A DNA stretch of 64,000 bases from Mytilus galloprovincialis (GCF_965363235.1 NC_134844.1:49844872-49908871), one strand, 5' to 3'; positions 25,085-35,465 are shown, counted from the first letter of the stretch. Made by a program: numbers and translations. Notes: generated by a model not told the origin, from the sequence alone.

Positions 25085-26005
25085 TTTTTAGGCATAGATT
25101 GCCCTAAGATGTATTTGGCAAAACTTTTAGGAATTTTGGTCCTCATTTCTCTTCAACTTCGTATTTTAGTTGGCCTTTTTCTTTTTTTGGATTCGAGCGT
25201 CACTGATGAGTCTTTTGTAGACGAAACGCGCGTATGGCGTATATACAAAATTTAGTCCTGGTATCTATGATGAGTTAATTTACAACCACTGGGTCGATGC
25301 CACTGCTGGTGGAGATTTATTTCCCCGAGGGTATCACAAGCCCAGTAGTCAGCACTTTTTGTGCTGACATGAATTATCATTGATATGGTTATATTTACAA
25401 ATTAACTGTTTACAAAATTTTGAATTTTTGGAAATACTAAGGCTTTTCTACCTCAGGCATAGATTGCCCTTAGCTGTATTTGGCAAAACTTTTAGGAATT
25501 TTGGTCCTCAATGCTCTTCAATTTCGTATTTTATTTGGCCTTTTTAACTTTTTGGATTCGAGCGTCACTGATGAGTCTTTTGTAGACGAAACGCGCGTCT
25601 GGCATATATGCAAAACGTAGTCCTGGTATCTATGATGAGTTAATTTACAACCACTGGATCGATGCCACGTCACTGCTGGTGGAGATTTATTTCCCCGAGT
25701 GTATCACAAGCCCAGTAGTCAGCACTTTTTGTGCTGACATGAATTATCATTAATATGGTTATATGCTGTTTACAAAATTTTGAATTTTTGGAAATACTAA
25801 GGCTTTTCTACCTCAGGCATAGATTACCCTTACCTGTATTTGGCAAACATTTATGAATTTTGGTCCTCAATGCTCTTCAATTTCGTATTTTATTTGGCCT
25901 TTTTAACTTTTTTGGATTCGAGCGTCACTGATGAGTCTTTTGTAGACGAAAAGCGCGTCTGGCGTATATACAAAATTTAGTCCTGGTATCTATGATGAGT
26001 TAATT
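25085..26005 (+). repeat. Tandem hammerhead-core repeat, three units of about 360 bp
   Basis: The CTGATGAG cores start at 25203, 25568 and 25928 (spacing 365 and 360). Each unit has GGCATAGATT, GGTCCTCA, GAGCGTCACTGATGAG, then GTCTTTTGTAGACGAAA and TCCTGGTATCTATGATGAG; units 1 and 2 add CACTGG(G/A)TCGATGCCA and GTCAGCACTTTTTGTGCTGA. The core matches a hammerhead ribozyme: CUGAUGA, stem II GUCU/AGAC, GAAA, stem III ACGC/GCGU, then A as cleavage base (unit 1 best; unit 2 has GCAU, unit 3 GAAAAGCG). A convincing stem I adjacent to the core is not seen. Tandem units of a few hundred bases with hammerheads are how metazoan retrozymes look. The 77-codon frame at 25022 is spurious. Confidence 0.6.
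25203..25241 (+). ncRNA. Hammerhead-like ribozyme core (best copy in array)
   Basis: Order of conserved parts: CTGATGAG, stem II of four pairs with loop TTTGT, CGAAAC, stem III of four pairs (ACGC with GCGT) and the following A. All invariant core bases of a hammerhead are present. Stem I pairing is weak: upstream GGATT can pair with downstream AGTCC only across a large internal loop. Self-cleavage is inferred, not shown. Confidence 0.5.
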
Positions 26006-26726
26006 TCTATTTATTTCATAACTTGGTGACATCATTGTGTATTCGACGAATTAATATGATTAAACGGACAGGTGTATTTTTATTCAAACAGGAGTTCCTC
26101 TTAATACGACAGTAGGTAAGAAGTTATCAACGGAAGTATGTAGCTTTACGGCAACAAAACGGTTCAACGTATATAAATATAAACTATTCTAAATATTAAT
26201 TAAATCAATACATGTTCTGGCAGGCACAAAAGTATAAGATGCACATAAGATTGTAGACCTAAGTATAAATAATATATTGTGAATTCATTTATTTTCATGC
26301 GTACCAATGGTCGTGGATTAAGGAAAACTTACATGTTCATGGATATTTAATTTCGTAGTTTTTGCCAAATTCTGCATACAAGCCTATATAAAATTGCGAT
26401 TCGTTGATCATTTAATTTTGTTGTTATCATGAACACACTAAATCTACGAAAATTGGTATCCAACAAATAATAATGAATTCACAGTATGTTATTTGAATTT
26501 GAATGTTTTGTCTTAACTGTAGAACTGATTTCATCTGCTCAACTGTTACTAAAGATATATACAAAATCTGTTTTCTTTCAGCTTGTATGATGTAACATAA
26601 AAATCAAAGTTATTGTGTGTTTTAGCTTCATAATGAAAAAAAATGTCTTGTCTTCTTCTAAACACATATAATGTCTTTATCGGTTTTAGTTTGTATTAAA
26701 TACTTTAAAGTCAATATCCTCTGGTA

Positions 26727-27046
26727 TCAAGGTTTGCCTGCTGACTGTTGTATAAAGATGGGTACTAAGCGAAAAAGTCTTTCTAAATTATCTCTTGAAT
26801 CACATAGGAATGTGACATTACCCGGACCTAGAATATGCCTTCTACCTACAGTAATTACAAATTCTCGCCCTTCTTTTGACTTTCCATATTGTTGCACGAT
26901 ATCATATGGCCAATGACATTTTAATGTCCTTTTCTTTATGTCTTCTAATGTGAAGCCTTCAGGTTTAACATACAGTCGGTAATCACTAATTAATCCAAAT
27001 TTCCATGCTGCCTTCCCTGGTTTGGCCATGACAATGAAACAAAGAT
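26727..27046 (-). CDS. PTB (IRS/DOK type) last exon of gene copy 3
   Basis: Begins at 27046 after TTTCGTTTCAG, phase 1, and ends at a stop at 26727; 105 codons after the junction codon. The domain runs LCFIVMAKPGKAAWKFG, YRLYVKPEGFTLEDIKK, CHWPYDIVQQYG, FVITVGRRHILGPG, VTFLCDSRDNLERLFRL. The order and the GRRxxxGPG turn are those of IRS/DOK PTB domains, which bind phosphotyrosine in NPxY contexts. Aligned by eye, the first pocket arginine (IRS1 R212 equivalent) is Q in VQQYG, while the second (VGR) is kept, so phosphate binding may be altered. A GATAAA word lies downstream where copy 4 has AATAAA. Confidence 0.8.
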
Positions 27047-27669
27047 CTGAAACGAAAGAAAAAACAAATTCTGAGTGTAAAATGTTCTTATTGGACTCTG
27101 CATGTAACGAACTAACTTGACATTATATATACAATTCAAATATATATCCTCTCTCTTTGTATTTAATCTCCACACTTCTTATGAAGGAACTTACAAGTAG
27201 CCTTTATATTATTGTTTTATCTGTACTGTCTTTCTATTGAATTAAATTATGTCGATTGTTAAAATGAAATATGTCACATATTGAGAGGTTCAAATCAATT
27301 AATGTTTTAAAAATTTCTGTTGCTGAGTCTGGTTTCTATGTTGCGTTATTTTCACTGTGTATTGTCTTTCTATTTTGTCATGATATTGTTAACTTTGTTT
27401 TCGTTTTGATTTTCCCACCTCACTTCTACTCATCTATTTATTTTCGTGTTTTACAAAAATTGTTGAAGCAATCGATGATCGTAATACTTTACTTATACCA
27501 AACAAATATTCTTATTCTTAAAAATTCCTTTTCAAATTAAGGCTTTAACAGGTAACAACCTGTTTCATGCTCTGTGGTCAGTCTGGTATCATATGAATGT
27601 TTCTCTGTTTGCATGTGGAAACATTAGACTGTGCTTATTTATTTTTCTATCGTGCAAAAGACATGTTAC
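27047..27669 (-). other. Intron of gene copy 3 (623 bp)
   Basis: Bounded by donor CCAG|GTAACA (last exon base 27670) and acceptor TTTCAG (first exon base 27046). If the donor is not used, translation stops eight codons on, at 27647, giving a protein without PTB. An antisense 89-codon frame at 27271 has no support. Confidence 0.6.
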
Positions 27670-28993
27670 CTGGATCAGTCTGTCCAACAGTTTCACCAAG
27701 TTCCGTATATGATTCTTCTCCATTCTCCTGTTCCATTGATGACGTATAAACTGGACTGGTCATTTCAACAATTTCACCAAGTTCCGTAGATGAAGCATCC
27801 GTATATGTTTCTTCTCTATTCTCCTGTTCAATTGATGACGTATAAACTGGACTGGTCAGTTCAACAATTTCACCAATTTCCGCATAAGTTTCTTCTCTAT
27901 TCTCCTGTCCCATTGATGACGTATAAACTGCACTGGTCAGTTCAACAATTTCACCAAGTTCCGAAGATGCTTCTTCTGTATTCTCCTGTCCCATTGATGA
28001 CGTATGAATTGCACTGGTCAGTTCAACAATTTCACCAAGTTCCGTAGATGCTTCTTCTGTATTTTTCGGTCCAATTGAAGATGCAGAAACTGGACGGGTC
28101 AGTTCCACAATTTCACTTAGTTCTGTATATGCTTCTACATTATGCTCCTGTGGTATCAAAGACGTATAAGCTTGTGTAATCTGCTCATCGTTTTCTCCAA
28201 GTTTCGAGTATTGTGCCTCTTTATTCTTCTGTTTCATTAAATAAATATAGTTTGAGCTTGTGTGTTCATCGTTTTCTCCAAGTTTGGAGTATTGAGCCTC
28301 TTTATTCTCCTGTGGTATTAAAGACGTATAATCTTGTATAATATGCTGATCGTTTTCCCCAAGTTTCGAGTATGGCGCCTCTTTATTCTCCCGTAGTATT
28401 GAAGACGTATAAGCTTGTGCAATCTGTTCATCGTTTGCACCAAGTTTCGAGTATTGCGCCTTTTTATTCTTCTGTTTCATTGAAGACATATAGTCTGAAC
28501 TTGTCTGTACAACGGTTTTACCGAGTTTCTCATATTTTGCCTCATTATTCTCCCGTTGAATTAAGGCCGTATAAATTTGTCTGGTCTGTACATCGATTTC
28601 CTCCGTATTAATTATATTTTGCTTTACAATGTCTACAAAATCGTCCATTTGTTGAGAGATATTTACATTTGAAAGCTTATTATTATCGTGTATATTTGTG
28701 AAATTTTTGCATTTCTTATGTTCCTCAATGAGACTTTTTGTACAACAAGAACATTCGTGTTCATGACAGTATGCTTGATTATTTTCACCATGTAATTTGC
28801 AGGATTCTTCAATTTGAAGGACACTTACAGGTAATATATGTATAATGCCATGACTTCTCGATGCTTTGTTTAGTAAATGTTGAACCTTACATTCTTCACA
28901 GAGCCCTTCTTTACAATTGATACACCATGTAGTAGATGGTACAGAAATATTTCTGGAATCGCAGCTACCGCAAATAGGAAATTTACTTGCCAT
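27670..28993 (-). CDS. B-box + tyrosine-motif array exon of gene copy 3
   Basis: 441 codons plus one base from the start at 28993 (MASKFPICGSC); the acceptor TTTCTGCAG lies 4 bases upstream. B-box 1 (C8 to H48) is complete. B-box 2 is C65, H68, C76, H79, C84, S87, H92, C95, where S87 replaces a zinc-ligand cysteine. The coiled coil of the other copies is missing: the protein passes from NIHD straight to NNKLSNVNIS, an in-frame deletion of about 140 residues. Residues 140-441 are a tandem array: YxxL/I at Y141, 154, 181, 208, 222, 235, 249, 262, 276, 289, 370, 429, with further YTSS sites; unit 27 residues (81 bp) with alternating 13/14 spacing. Two sub-types occur: YSKLGENDEQ/YTSLIPQEN early, YTELGEIVEL/SPVYTSSMEQ late. 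Joined with 26727-27046 the protein is about 547 aa. No signal peptide or membrane segment, so cytosolic. Confidence 0.8.
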
Positions 28994-29264
28994 ATTTCTG
29001 CAGAAAAAAACCAACATTTACTTCATTACACATTTTGATGGTAAAAGGCCTTACTCTCCAATCATAGTTTTATCTATCATAAAATTGATTAATAACACTG
29101 TTGAAAGCTTAACGCATCATATTATACGGAAGTTAACTTAAAGGTTCGAATACCAGGTGAGATCCTTACATTTTCGTTAATTATACAAATACTCTGTATT
29201 CTTTTTACCCATAGACCCTCTACCAGGTCAATCATAATTACTCCTCCCTTCATAAAATCCAAGT

Positions 29265-30372
29265 ACCAGTTTCACGAAGCTGTCTTAGGACTTATACATG
29301 TCTTACTATTAGGATGGTCTTACAACATATCTTAGTCTAAAGTCTGTTATTCAAAGTAGTCCTAGATTAAGACATTTTTAGTTATATGGTTTGCTACTGA
29401 GACCCTACGGATTCATAGAGGGTTAGTAAAATGCATAGGGGGTGAGGCCGGATGCCGAATCCCCTATGAATTCTATTCACCCTCTATGGATCCGTAGGGG
29501 GGTCAGTAGTTAACCGTATAACGAATGTATCGCACGCTGGATTTTTCTGCTACGTTTTGTTGAAAAATAAACAAAGAAACACAACCACATAAATACAGAC
29601 GTCGCCATTAACGCGTCATGAACCCCCTATGAAATGTACTAACCTCACAGGGGTCACCACGTGACGGCGTTAAACCGTTCACAAAGTGAGAATTTACCAG
29701 CGATGCGATAAATCTTAATATTGGTTTTAAAGTTAGGACTACACGAGAGGAGTCTTATGATGGTATAAGAATAGTCTTAAGTTTATTTACTAGTGTATAA
29801 ATAACACTCATTTGTTTTTTTTAATTCAGCAAATATATTATTACACAATGTATCATATAATTATCTTTTCTCATTTTCCTGCTTATAACTAAATCTGTAT
29901 GTGTTGATTATCATCATGATTTGTCAACAATGAACATTCGATTTATTAATATCAGTATCAGTTTAATCCTTTAAACTTATCATAACCGATACAATTGAAT
30001 TAACTCACTTATTTATTCTTTCCCCCCTCAATTTGATATCTAATGTTTCATATGAATATTTTTTGGTGTACTATTTATAGATTATTTATATAAATTTAAC
30101 ATAATTTTTTATTTTAATTTTCAAAATATCTACGCATATTAATCAATACGTTAAGTAATTTGTTGGAAAGACACTACATTTCCATAAATCCAATATCAAA
30201 ACTAAGGAATTAAAACAAACTTGCGACATGTTTATCTTTGGTAGGATCAGTCTGTGACAGCTTTGGGACGAGGTCTGAGATATGTTATACGGCAGTCATA
30301 TGAGAATTATAAGACATGTACTAGGATATATCTTATGACAGATTTTATGATAGTTTCGTAAATCCGATCCCT
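29265..30372. mobile_element. Foldback-type element with inner palindrome
   Basis: The left region (CAGTTTCACGAAGCTGTCTT, then TACATGTCTTA) is loosely inverted at the right (TAAGACATGTACTAGG, ATAGTTTCGTAAATCC). Nested in it, 29385-29520 is a strong imperfect palindrome: CTACTGAGACCCTACGGATT pairs with the complement of GATCCGTAGGGGGGTCAGTAG, and GCATAGGGG with CCCCTATG. It is non-coding. Boundaries are approximate and no clear target duplication was found. Confidence 0.45.
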
Positions 30373-30589
30373 GGTTGAAGACTATTGAAATGTTAAGTCA
30401 CGCCTTATATCCTAGAATTTGGAATTTCTCGTCATTGGTTTACTGCTGTTAAGATCCATTCAATCATTTTAATATACCATAAACAATTAAAGGAGATAAT
30501 TCGACATAAAAAATGTCAAGCCCTGACACTTTAACTATAAAATATTCATGCTACAGATCCGGAACCCGTTAAATTAGTGCATGTCACAA

Positions 30590-30990
30590 TTAAAATATGT
30601 GATTTACTTTGTACTTGTTTGGCTTTATAACTATTTTGATCTCAGCGTCACTGATGAGTCTTATGTAGACGAAACGCGCGTCTGTCGTATTAAATAATCC
30701 TGGTACCTTTGATAACTATTAACACCACTGGGTCGATGCCACTGCTTATGGACGTTTCGTCCCTGAAGGTATTACCAGCCCAGTAGTCATCAGTTCAGTG
30801 TTGACATGAATATTAATTGTATAGTCATATTTTTTTTTATTAATTTTCTGTTTACAAATTTTTCAAAAAACTAAGGATTTTCTCATCCCAGGAATAGATT
30901 ACCTTAGCTGTCTTCAACTTTGTACTTGTTTGGCTTTATAACTATTTTGATCTGAGCGTCACTGATGAGTCTTATGTAGACGAATTATAT
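30590..30990 (+). repeat. Hammerhead-core repeat, one full and one truncated unit
   Basis: Cores start at 30651 (CTGATGAG, GTCTTATGTAGAC, GAAACGCGCGTCTGTCGTA) and 30962 (same start, cut off right after GACGAA). The first has an intact core and stem II with loop TATGT; its stem III has a GTCGT side instead of GGCGT, which weakens it. A tail fragment of the same family is at 31383-31410. Confidence 0.6.
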
Positions 30991-31800
30991 TTACATTTTG
31001 CAGTCTTGCACACTTATCAATATTCGTATCTGATATTAAAACAAAAAATAATCGTGCGGTTATCAATGGTAATATAGTCGTGCTATTAGCTCACTGGCAT
31101 ACAACCCTGATAACAACACATTGAAATAATGATAAACTTGGAACAGCTATTTCTTTTTTAACCACAAATGCTTTACATTGTTATCTACTGCTCATGTTGT
31201 TGTAGAGAAAAAGTTCGAATGATATTAGCAATTTCTTTGTTTCTATGAAAAATCAAACTTGATACACTTCCGATATGATTTTGGGTTTGGTCTCTTCGTT
31301 CATTGTGCTCAATGTTTACTGAAATTTTGAGATTGAACTATCCTGGATTTATAGATTATCGTTGATCATCTCAACTATATTATAATCCTGGTACCTTTAA
31401 TAACTATATACTCAACGAGATTGATTTTCTTGCTTAAGCCGGAACGGCGAAATGGAGAAAAGCAATCGAGTTGAGATGCAAATTCTTCTAATCTGTGTAT
31501 CGCTATTTTATCAATGACGACGTTGTCAATGTGATGTCAATTTCATTAAAAACGCCATGTGCTTCCTTAGTTTCTCGTGATAATTTTCCATTACAAACGA
31601 GTAGCATGATATAAAAAACTATCACAAAAATGTTCAAAGGGAAAATGCACAAGATAACATATTATACACTGGTATAGTACTAACCTCGAAGTACAGACAC
31701 GAAAGTCTGATACCTATAACCTTGCGGTTGAGTTGTGGCCATGTCCTATCTTCATCTTTAAGGAAGAATATAAAAATTTTCAATGAACTTTGCACTTTAA
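30991..31800. repeat. Segmental duplication unit (paralogous to about 46930-47500)
   Basis: CAGTCTTGCACACTTAT, GCGGTTATCAATGG..ATAGTCGT and TTTGCACTTTAAAAGCAGAA have counterparts at 46980-47080 and 47478-47505. This is the upstream flank of copy 3, matching that of copy 4. Confidence 0.55.
31721..31742 (-). other. Possible short upstream exon of gene copy 3
   Basis: ATGGCCACAACTCAACCGCA then AG|GTTATAGG: an ATG, seven codons (MATTQPQ) and a GT. The same layout occurs upstream of copy 4 (47416-47437, MATTIPK, AG|GTAAATG). Both are preceded by TTCCTTATAG/TTCCTTAAAG-like sequence. If spliced straight to the B-box exon this ATG is out of frame with the B-box ATG, so it would be a leader or upstream frame rather than the N-terminus. 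Weak evidence. Confidence 0.25.
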
Positions 31801-33029
31801 AAGCAGAACATATACTTTTAAAACATAAGATTTATGTAAAAAAAAGTACATTAAACAGGGAAAAGCATTGTTCTTAATATATAAGTCGACAAACAATCAG
31901 GAAATCGAAACAAGTGTAAACCTCCTGATAAAATTAATTTTGATAAAATAAAGTAACTGATATACTGAGAACAAAACTTAGTGGATTATAAAAATGTGTT
32001 CATAATTCATAAACTATTGTAACTAACTATACAGGTTTTTTTTACTAAATGACCAGTCCTTATGTCCTTTATTCCGTTCATCCCATGATCACTTTGTAGT
32101 CACCATGATAGCGCTATATATGAAGAAAATCATTTCAGTTAGAAACTTTTTGAGCGGGGGATATGATCTCAATTTATCAGCTCCTGTTCAAATTTGTATG
32201 GACGTTTTAACTTATCGAAATATTGGATTGATAATGTAAAATACGTAACCAATTTTTTTTTGCCAAAGAGTGGTTGTGAAATATTTTGAAATAACTCTCG
32301 TAGTTCGCTAATACATATGTTAACAAAGTTATAGATATAATGCATATTTTTAGTGTTTTTTTTATGTCGTAGAACACCCCGAGGTGCGTTCTACCACCTT
32401 TATATGCATTATTCTGACTAATATACCGTCTAAAATTATTGTATTTTTTTATAAAGATTTGCAAAAATTAGCATCATATTTACCGACCACACTAAAATGG
32501 GATATTCCTTTCTAATGCGTTTTGGTTTTAATACGCCATACGGCTAATTTACAATGTAAAATAAAACTCACATATTAATTTAGATATAAAACTTTAAAAT
32601 TGTTATCCATACACAATAAATTTTTTTACTGTTATTGCATGAAGACAACATAATGTGTTACCATCCGATCATGGTGTATGACTAACACAAGACACATTGT
32701 AAGTAATTTATTGTACCAGCTTAATTTATTAAAAAGGAAAGAGGGAGCTTTCTTTTTTTCTATTCTTAATGACATTTCTACCCCGGAAAAGTGGTTATGT
32801 TCTCAACAATTTTAAATTATTCGAATGAAATGTTCAGAAAGATTGTCTTTTGAATAGCAATACATTTCTTAACAGATAATCAGGATATAATTATATACTC
32901 TCCCTAGTCAGTGCTATGCCTCTCTCTTCAATCGAATATCTGTGGAGCGTACGGACCTGAATGCAGAATTAATGATAATTTAGTTTGGGAGAATTTCCTT
33001 GTATCCAATTGCATCAAAAGTATTCAATT

Positions 33030-33715
33030 TCAAACACGTGTTGCGGGATCTCAATATTGATGACTTCAAGACTAAACATCCAGATTATAGCTTTGCTGTT
33101 TTACCAATCATATATAATCCGGTTGGACACGTAATTACTGGTCAATAACACTTGTCTGCGAAGTATTTTATCCAAGGGCTCGAAATCTCGTTAGCCTAAA
33201 CCCATCAATGCGAAACACTACAGTTCAGGAGTATGCCAGGCAATCCGTTAAACGCGAAAAAAACGAAGACGATGATACTCGTTCCGAATGTATTAAGGAT
33301 GTGCCATCGTTAATACGAAATATACTTAAGAAACTTATTGGGTCTATCAACACCCATGCTACATGAATATTTAGAGAACCAAATGTTGTAAAAAGATTGT
33401 CCCTCTTTCATGACAAATATGTTGTTGAGCCCTCATGATCAAATAAAGCCACAATCAATATCGATTTTACATATGTAAGTGTAAATCACATTACATCAAC
33501 TACTTGATAAATGCATTAAATACAAAAATGTTTTGACAACTCACTTTGAAACTCAACATATACCCCAGAACTTCAAAAACAAACGGAGAATTTGATCTCT
33601 CTCATGCACCACTGTGTTAATATATGAACTACTTAAATTTCTATACCAACAACTGTATATTTCTGTGTCTTCAAAGAGCTCCACGAAACTTCTTTCTAAA
33701 TTACTACAAATGTAA
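33030..33715 (+). mobile_element. Reverse-transcriptase element relic (Penelope/LINE-like fossil)
   Basis: A degraded fragment of the N-terminal part of the same kind of retroelement protein whose 3' end recurs elsewhere in the window; the clearest run is LNIDDFKTKHPDYSFA near 33050-33100, and a diverged piece resembling the start of the RT domain lies near 33650-33710. It is old, broken many times and has no intact frame. Assignment is from memory of related mollusc elements. Confidence 0.5.
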
Positions 33716-34359
33716 CATCAATTATATTAATTAAGTTGTTATCTTATAATTTTTTTCTTTGTGTGTTTCATTGTCGTTTTTGTTTTTTTGTCGCAATTCA
33801 GTGTTTCTGTTGTTTCATTGTTTTCCTTTTAAGGTTGATGTGTTTTAGTTTGTAAACCAGATTTGTTTTCTCTCAATCGATTTATAACTTTCGAACTGCG
33901 GTACACAAGCCGGTCATCAAAGTTATTTCAACGTATTTTAGAGATGTGGATACTAAAAACGATCGTTTAGAGGCCACACAATCTATACTATTTCCTTTTA
34001 ATTTGCAATAATATCAAAGTATCTACTTTTATACGCTTTTCATAGGTATTCCCCATTCCAAACTAAACGCCAATTGAAAGATTTGGTACTTCTTTCGAAA
34101 AACTAAGAAGAACATAAAAAAGAACGTCCAACGTAGATACAAGTATCTTGTCTGATAGAGTGGGGAGGGGTGTAAATTCTACTTCGTAAAAAATCGTTCT
34201 CATTTTAACAAGGAAAATGTCTGATACTGATATTATCATCATACTTGATATCTTTAATTAATGACAACATATTTTTTACATTTGAAGGATTTTTTTTTAA
34301 CTATAAGTACAACGACTAAATCCAATATATTGTTACCATTTATCACTTAACTATATGGT
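33716..34359. other. Intergenic, nothing recognised
   Basis: AT-rich, no open frame of interest, no repeat that I could match within the window. Confidence 0.3.
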
Positions 34360-35060
34360 AAAGATATAAAACTTTACACAGCGTTAGTTAGGATGCTTAT
34401 AAACAATGTTTGATATTGAAAAAATCCAAGATGGCTGCCAAAATCAAAATGGCCACCTAGAGTAAATAGGCTATAGACATGTTAAAGCACGAACTGTTGC
34501 ACATTGCTAGAACCATCTAAAAAAGTTCCATAATGGCCACCAACAGTTTAAAGGATAAGTACAATGCATTGGTGTAAATGATCTCTTTATAGTAACAGTC
34601 TGAAACTATACACAGTGTTTAAAACACTTTTGAATATTGTATTGGTTTTAATAATCATTTAATGGAATAGTCGCGAAACGTTGCACATTGCTAGTGACGA
34701 TGCTTACAAACATTTTTGAATATAGAGCCATACAAAAAAGTTCCATAATGGCCACAAACAGTCTAGAGGATAAGTCCGATGTATTGGTGTAATTAATCTT
34801 AATGGCAAAAAATTTTTTTGGTAATTTTTGGTCCGCAATGCTCTTTAAATGAGTACTTTATTTGGGCTTTTTAATATTATTTTGGATCACTGATGAGTAC
34901 GAAACGCACGTCTGACGCAAATACAAAATTTCAATCCTGGTATATATGATGAATTTATTCATAGAAACAGTCTTAAACTATTGACATGGTTTGAAACACT
35001 TTAGAATATAGAGCGATATAAACTAATATCAAAATGGCCGTCAATTTTATGCTAAGATAA
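34360..35060 (+). repeat. Diverged tandem repeat, about 2-3 units
   Basis: The phrases GTTGCACATTGCTAG, AAAAGTTCCATAATGGCCAC, ACAGT..AGGATAAGT and ATTGGTGTAA occur at 34490-34575 and again at 34680-34795; a third, more diverged piece (AACACTTTAGAATATAGAGC, AAAATGGCCG) lies at 34970-35045. The third is separated by an inserted hammerhead-core repeat at 34795-34960. Confidence 0.5.
34795..34960 (+). repeat. Hammerhead-core repeat lacking stem II
   Basis: Contains GGTCCGCAATGCTCTT, GGATCACTGATGAGTACGAAAC, CGCACGTCTGACGCAAATAC and CCTGGTATATATGATGA. The stem II hairpin is deleted (CTGATGAG joined to TACGAAAC), so this copy cannot be an active ribozyme. It sits inside the tandem repeat 34360-35060. 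Confidence 0.6.
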
Positions 35061-35289
35061 ACATATTTGTATAATTTACCACTTATTTCGTAGTAATCGT
35101 CTGATTTTTGCAATCGATATGCATTATATATATTTTTCTTGATATGGATATGTTTAGTACTTGTGAAGAAAACTACATGTATGTATGTGCCTGTCTCAAG
35201 TCAGGAGCCTGTGGTTGTAGTTTGCTACATAAATCTTTTTCTTTCATTTTTTTTATATAAAATAAAGGCCTTAAGTTTTCTCGTTTGAA

Positions 35290-35465
35290 TTGTTTTACAT
35301 TGTCATTTTAGGGCCTTTTTTAAGCTGACTATGCGGCATGGGATTTGCTAATTGTTGAAGGCCGTACGGTAACCTTTAGTTGTTAATTTCTATTAATTTC
35401 TGTGTCATTTTGGTCTCAAATGGACAGTTGTCGCATTAGATTATACCACATCTTCCTTTTTTTTT
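35290..35465 (-). repeat. Fragment of the 50235-50605 repeat family
   Basis: TTGTTGAAGGCCGTACGGTAA, GGACAGTTGTCGCATTAGA and CACATCTTCCTTTT match the 5' part of that family in reverse. It is non-coding. Confidence 0.5.

Larger units (their letters stand above)
24600..27200. repeat. Segmental duplication unit (paralogous to 41000-42500)
   Basis: Blocks align in order with 41010-42480: AACAGCATGCGTCC, AATACCGAGCCACAA, AAGGATAAGAAGTTCATT, GTTAAGTTATATAACAA, AAGTATAAGATGCACATAA, CACAGTATGT and then the PTB exon. The duplication therefore spans the 3' flank and last exon of copies 3 and 4. The hammerhead-core array at 25085-26005 is present only in this copy. Confidence 0.65.

Noticed and set aside
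25022-25255. 77-codon frame with a hydrophobic stretch
   Set aside because: Overlaps the hammerhead-core repeat; the matching reversed repeat gives the similar frame at 40126-40356.
27790-28611. Plus-strand repetitive frames (LYSPVPLMTYKLHWSVQQF-like)
   Set aside because: Antisense shadow of the copy 3 tyrosine array, which has the homology, start and splice sites on the minus strand.
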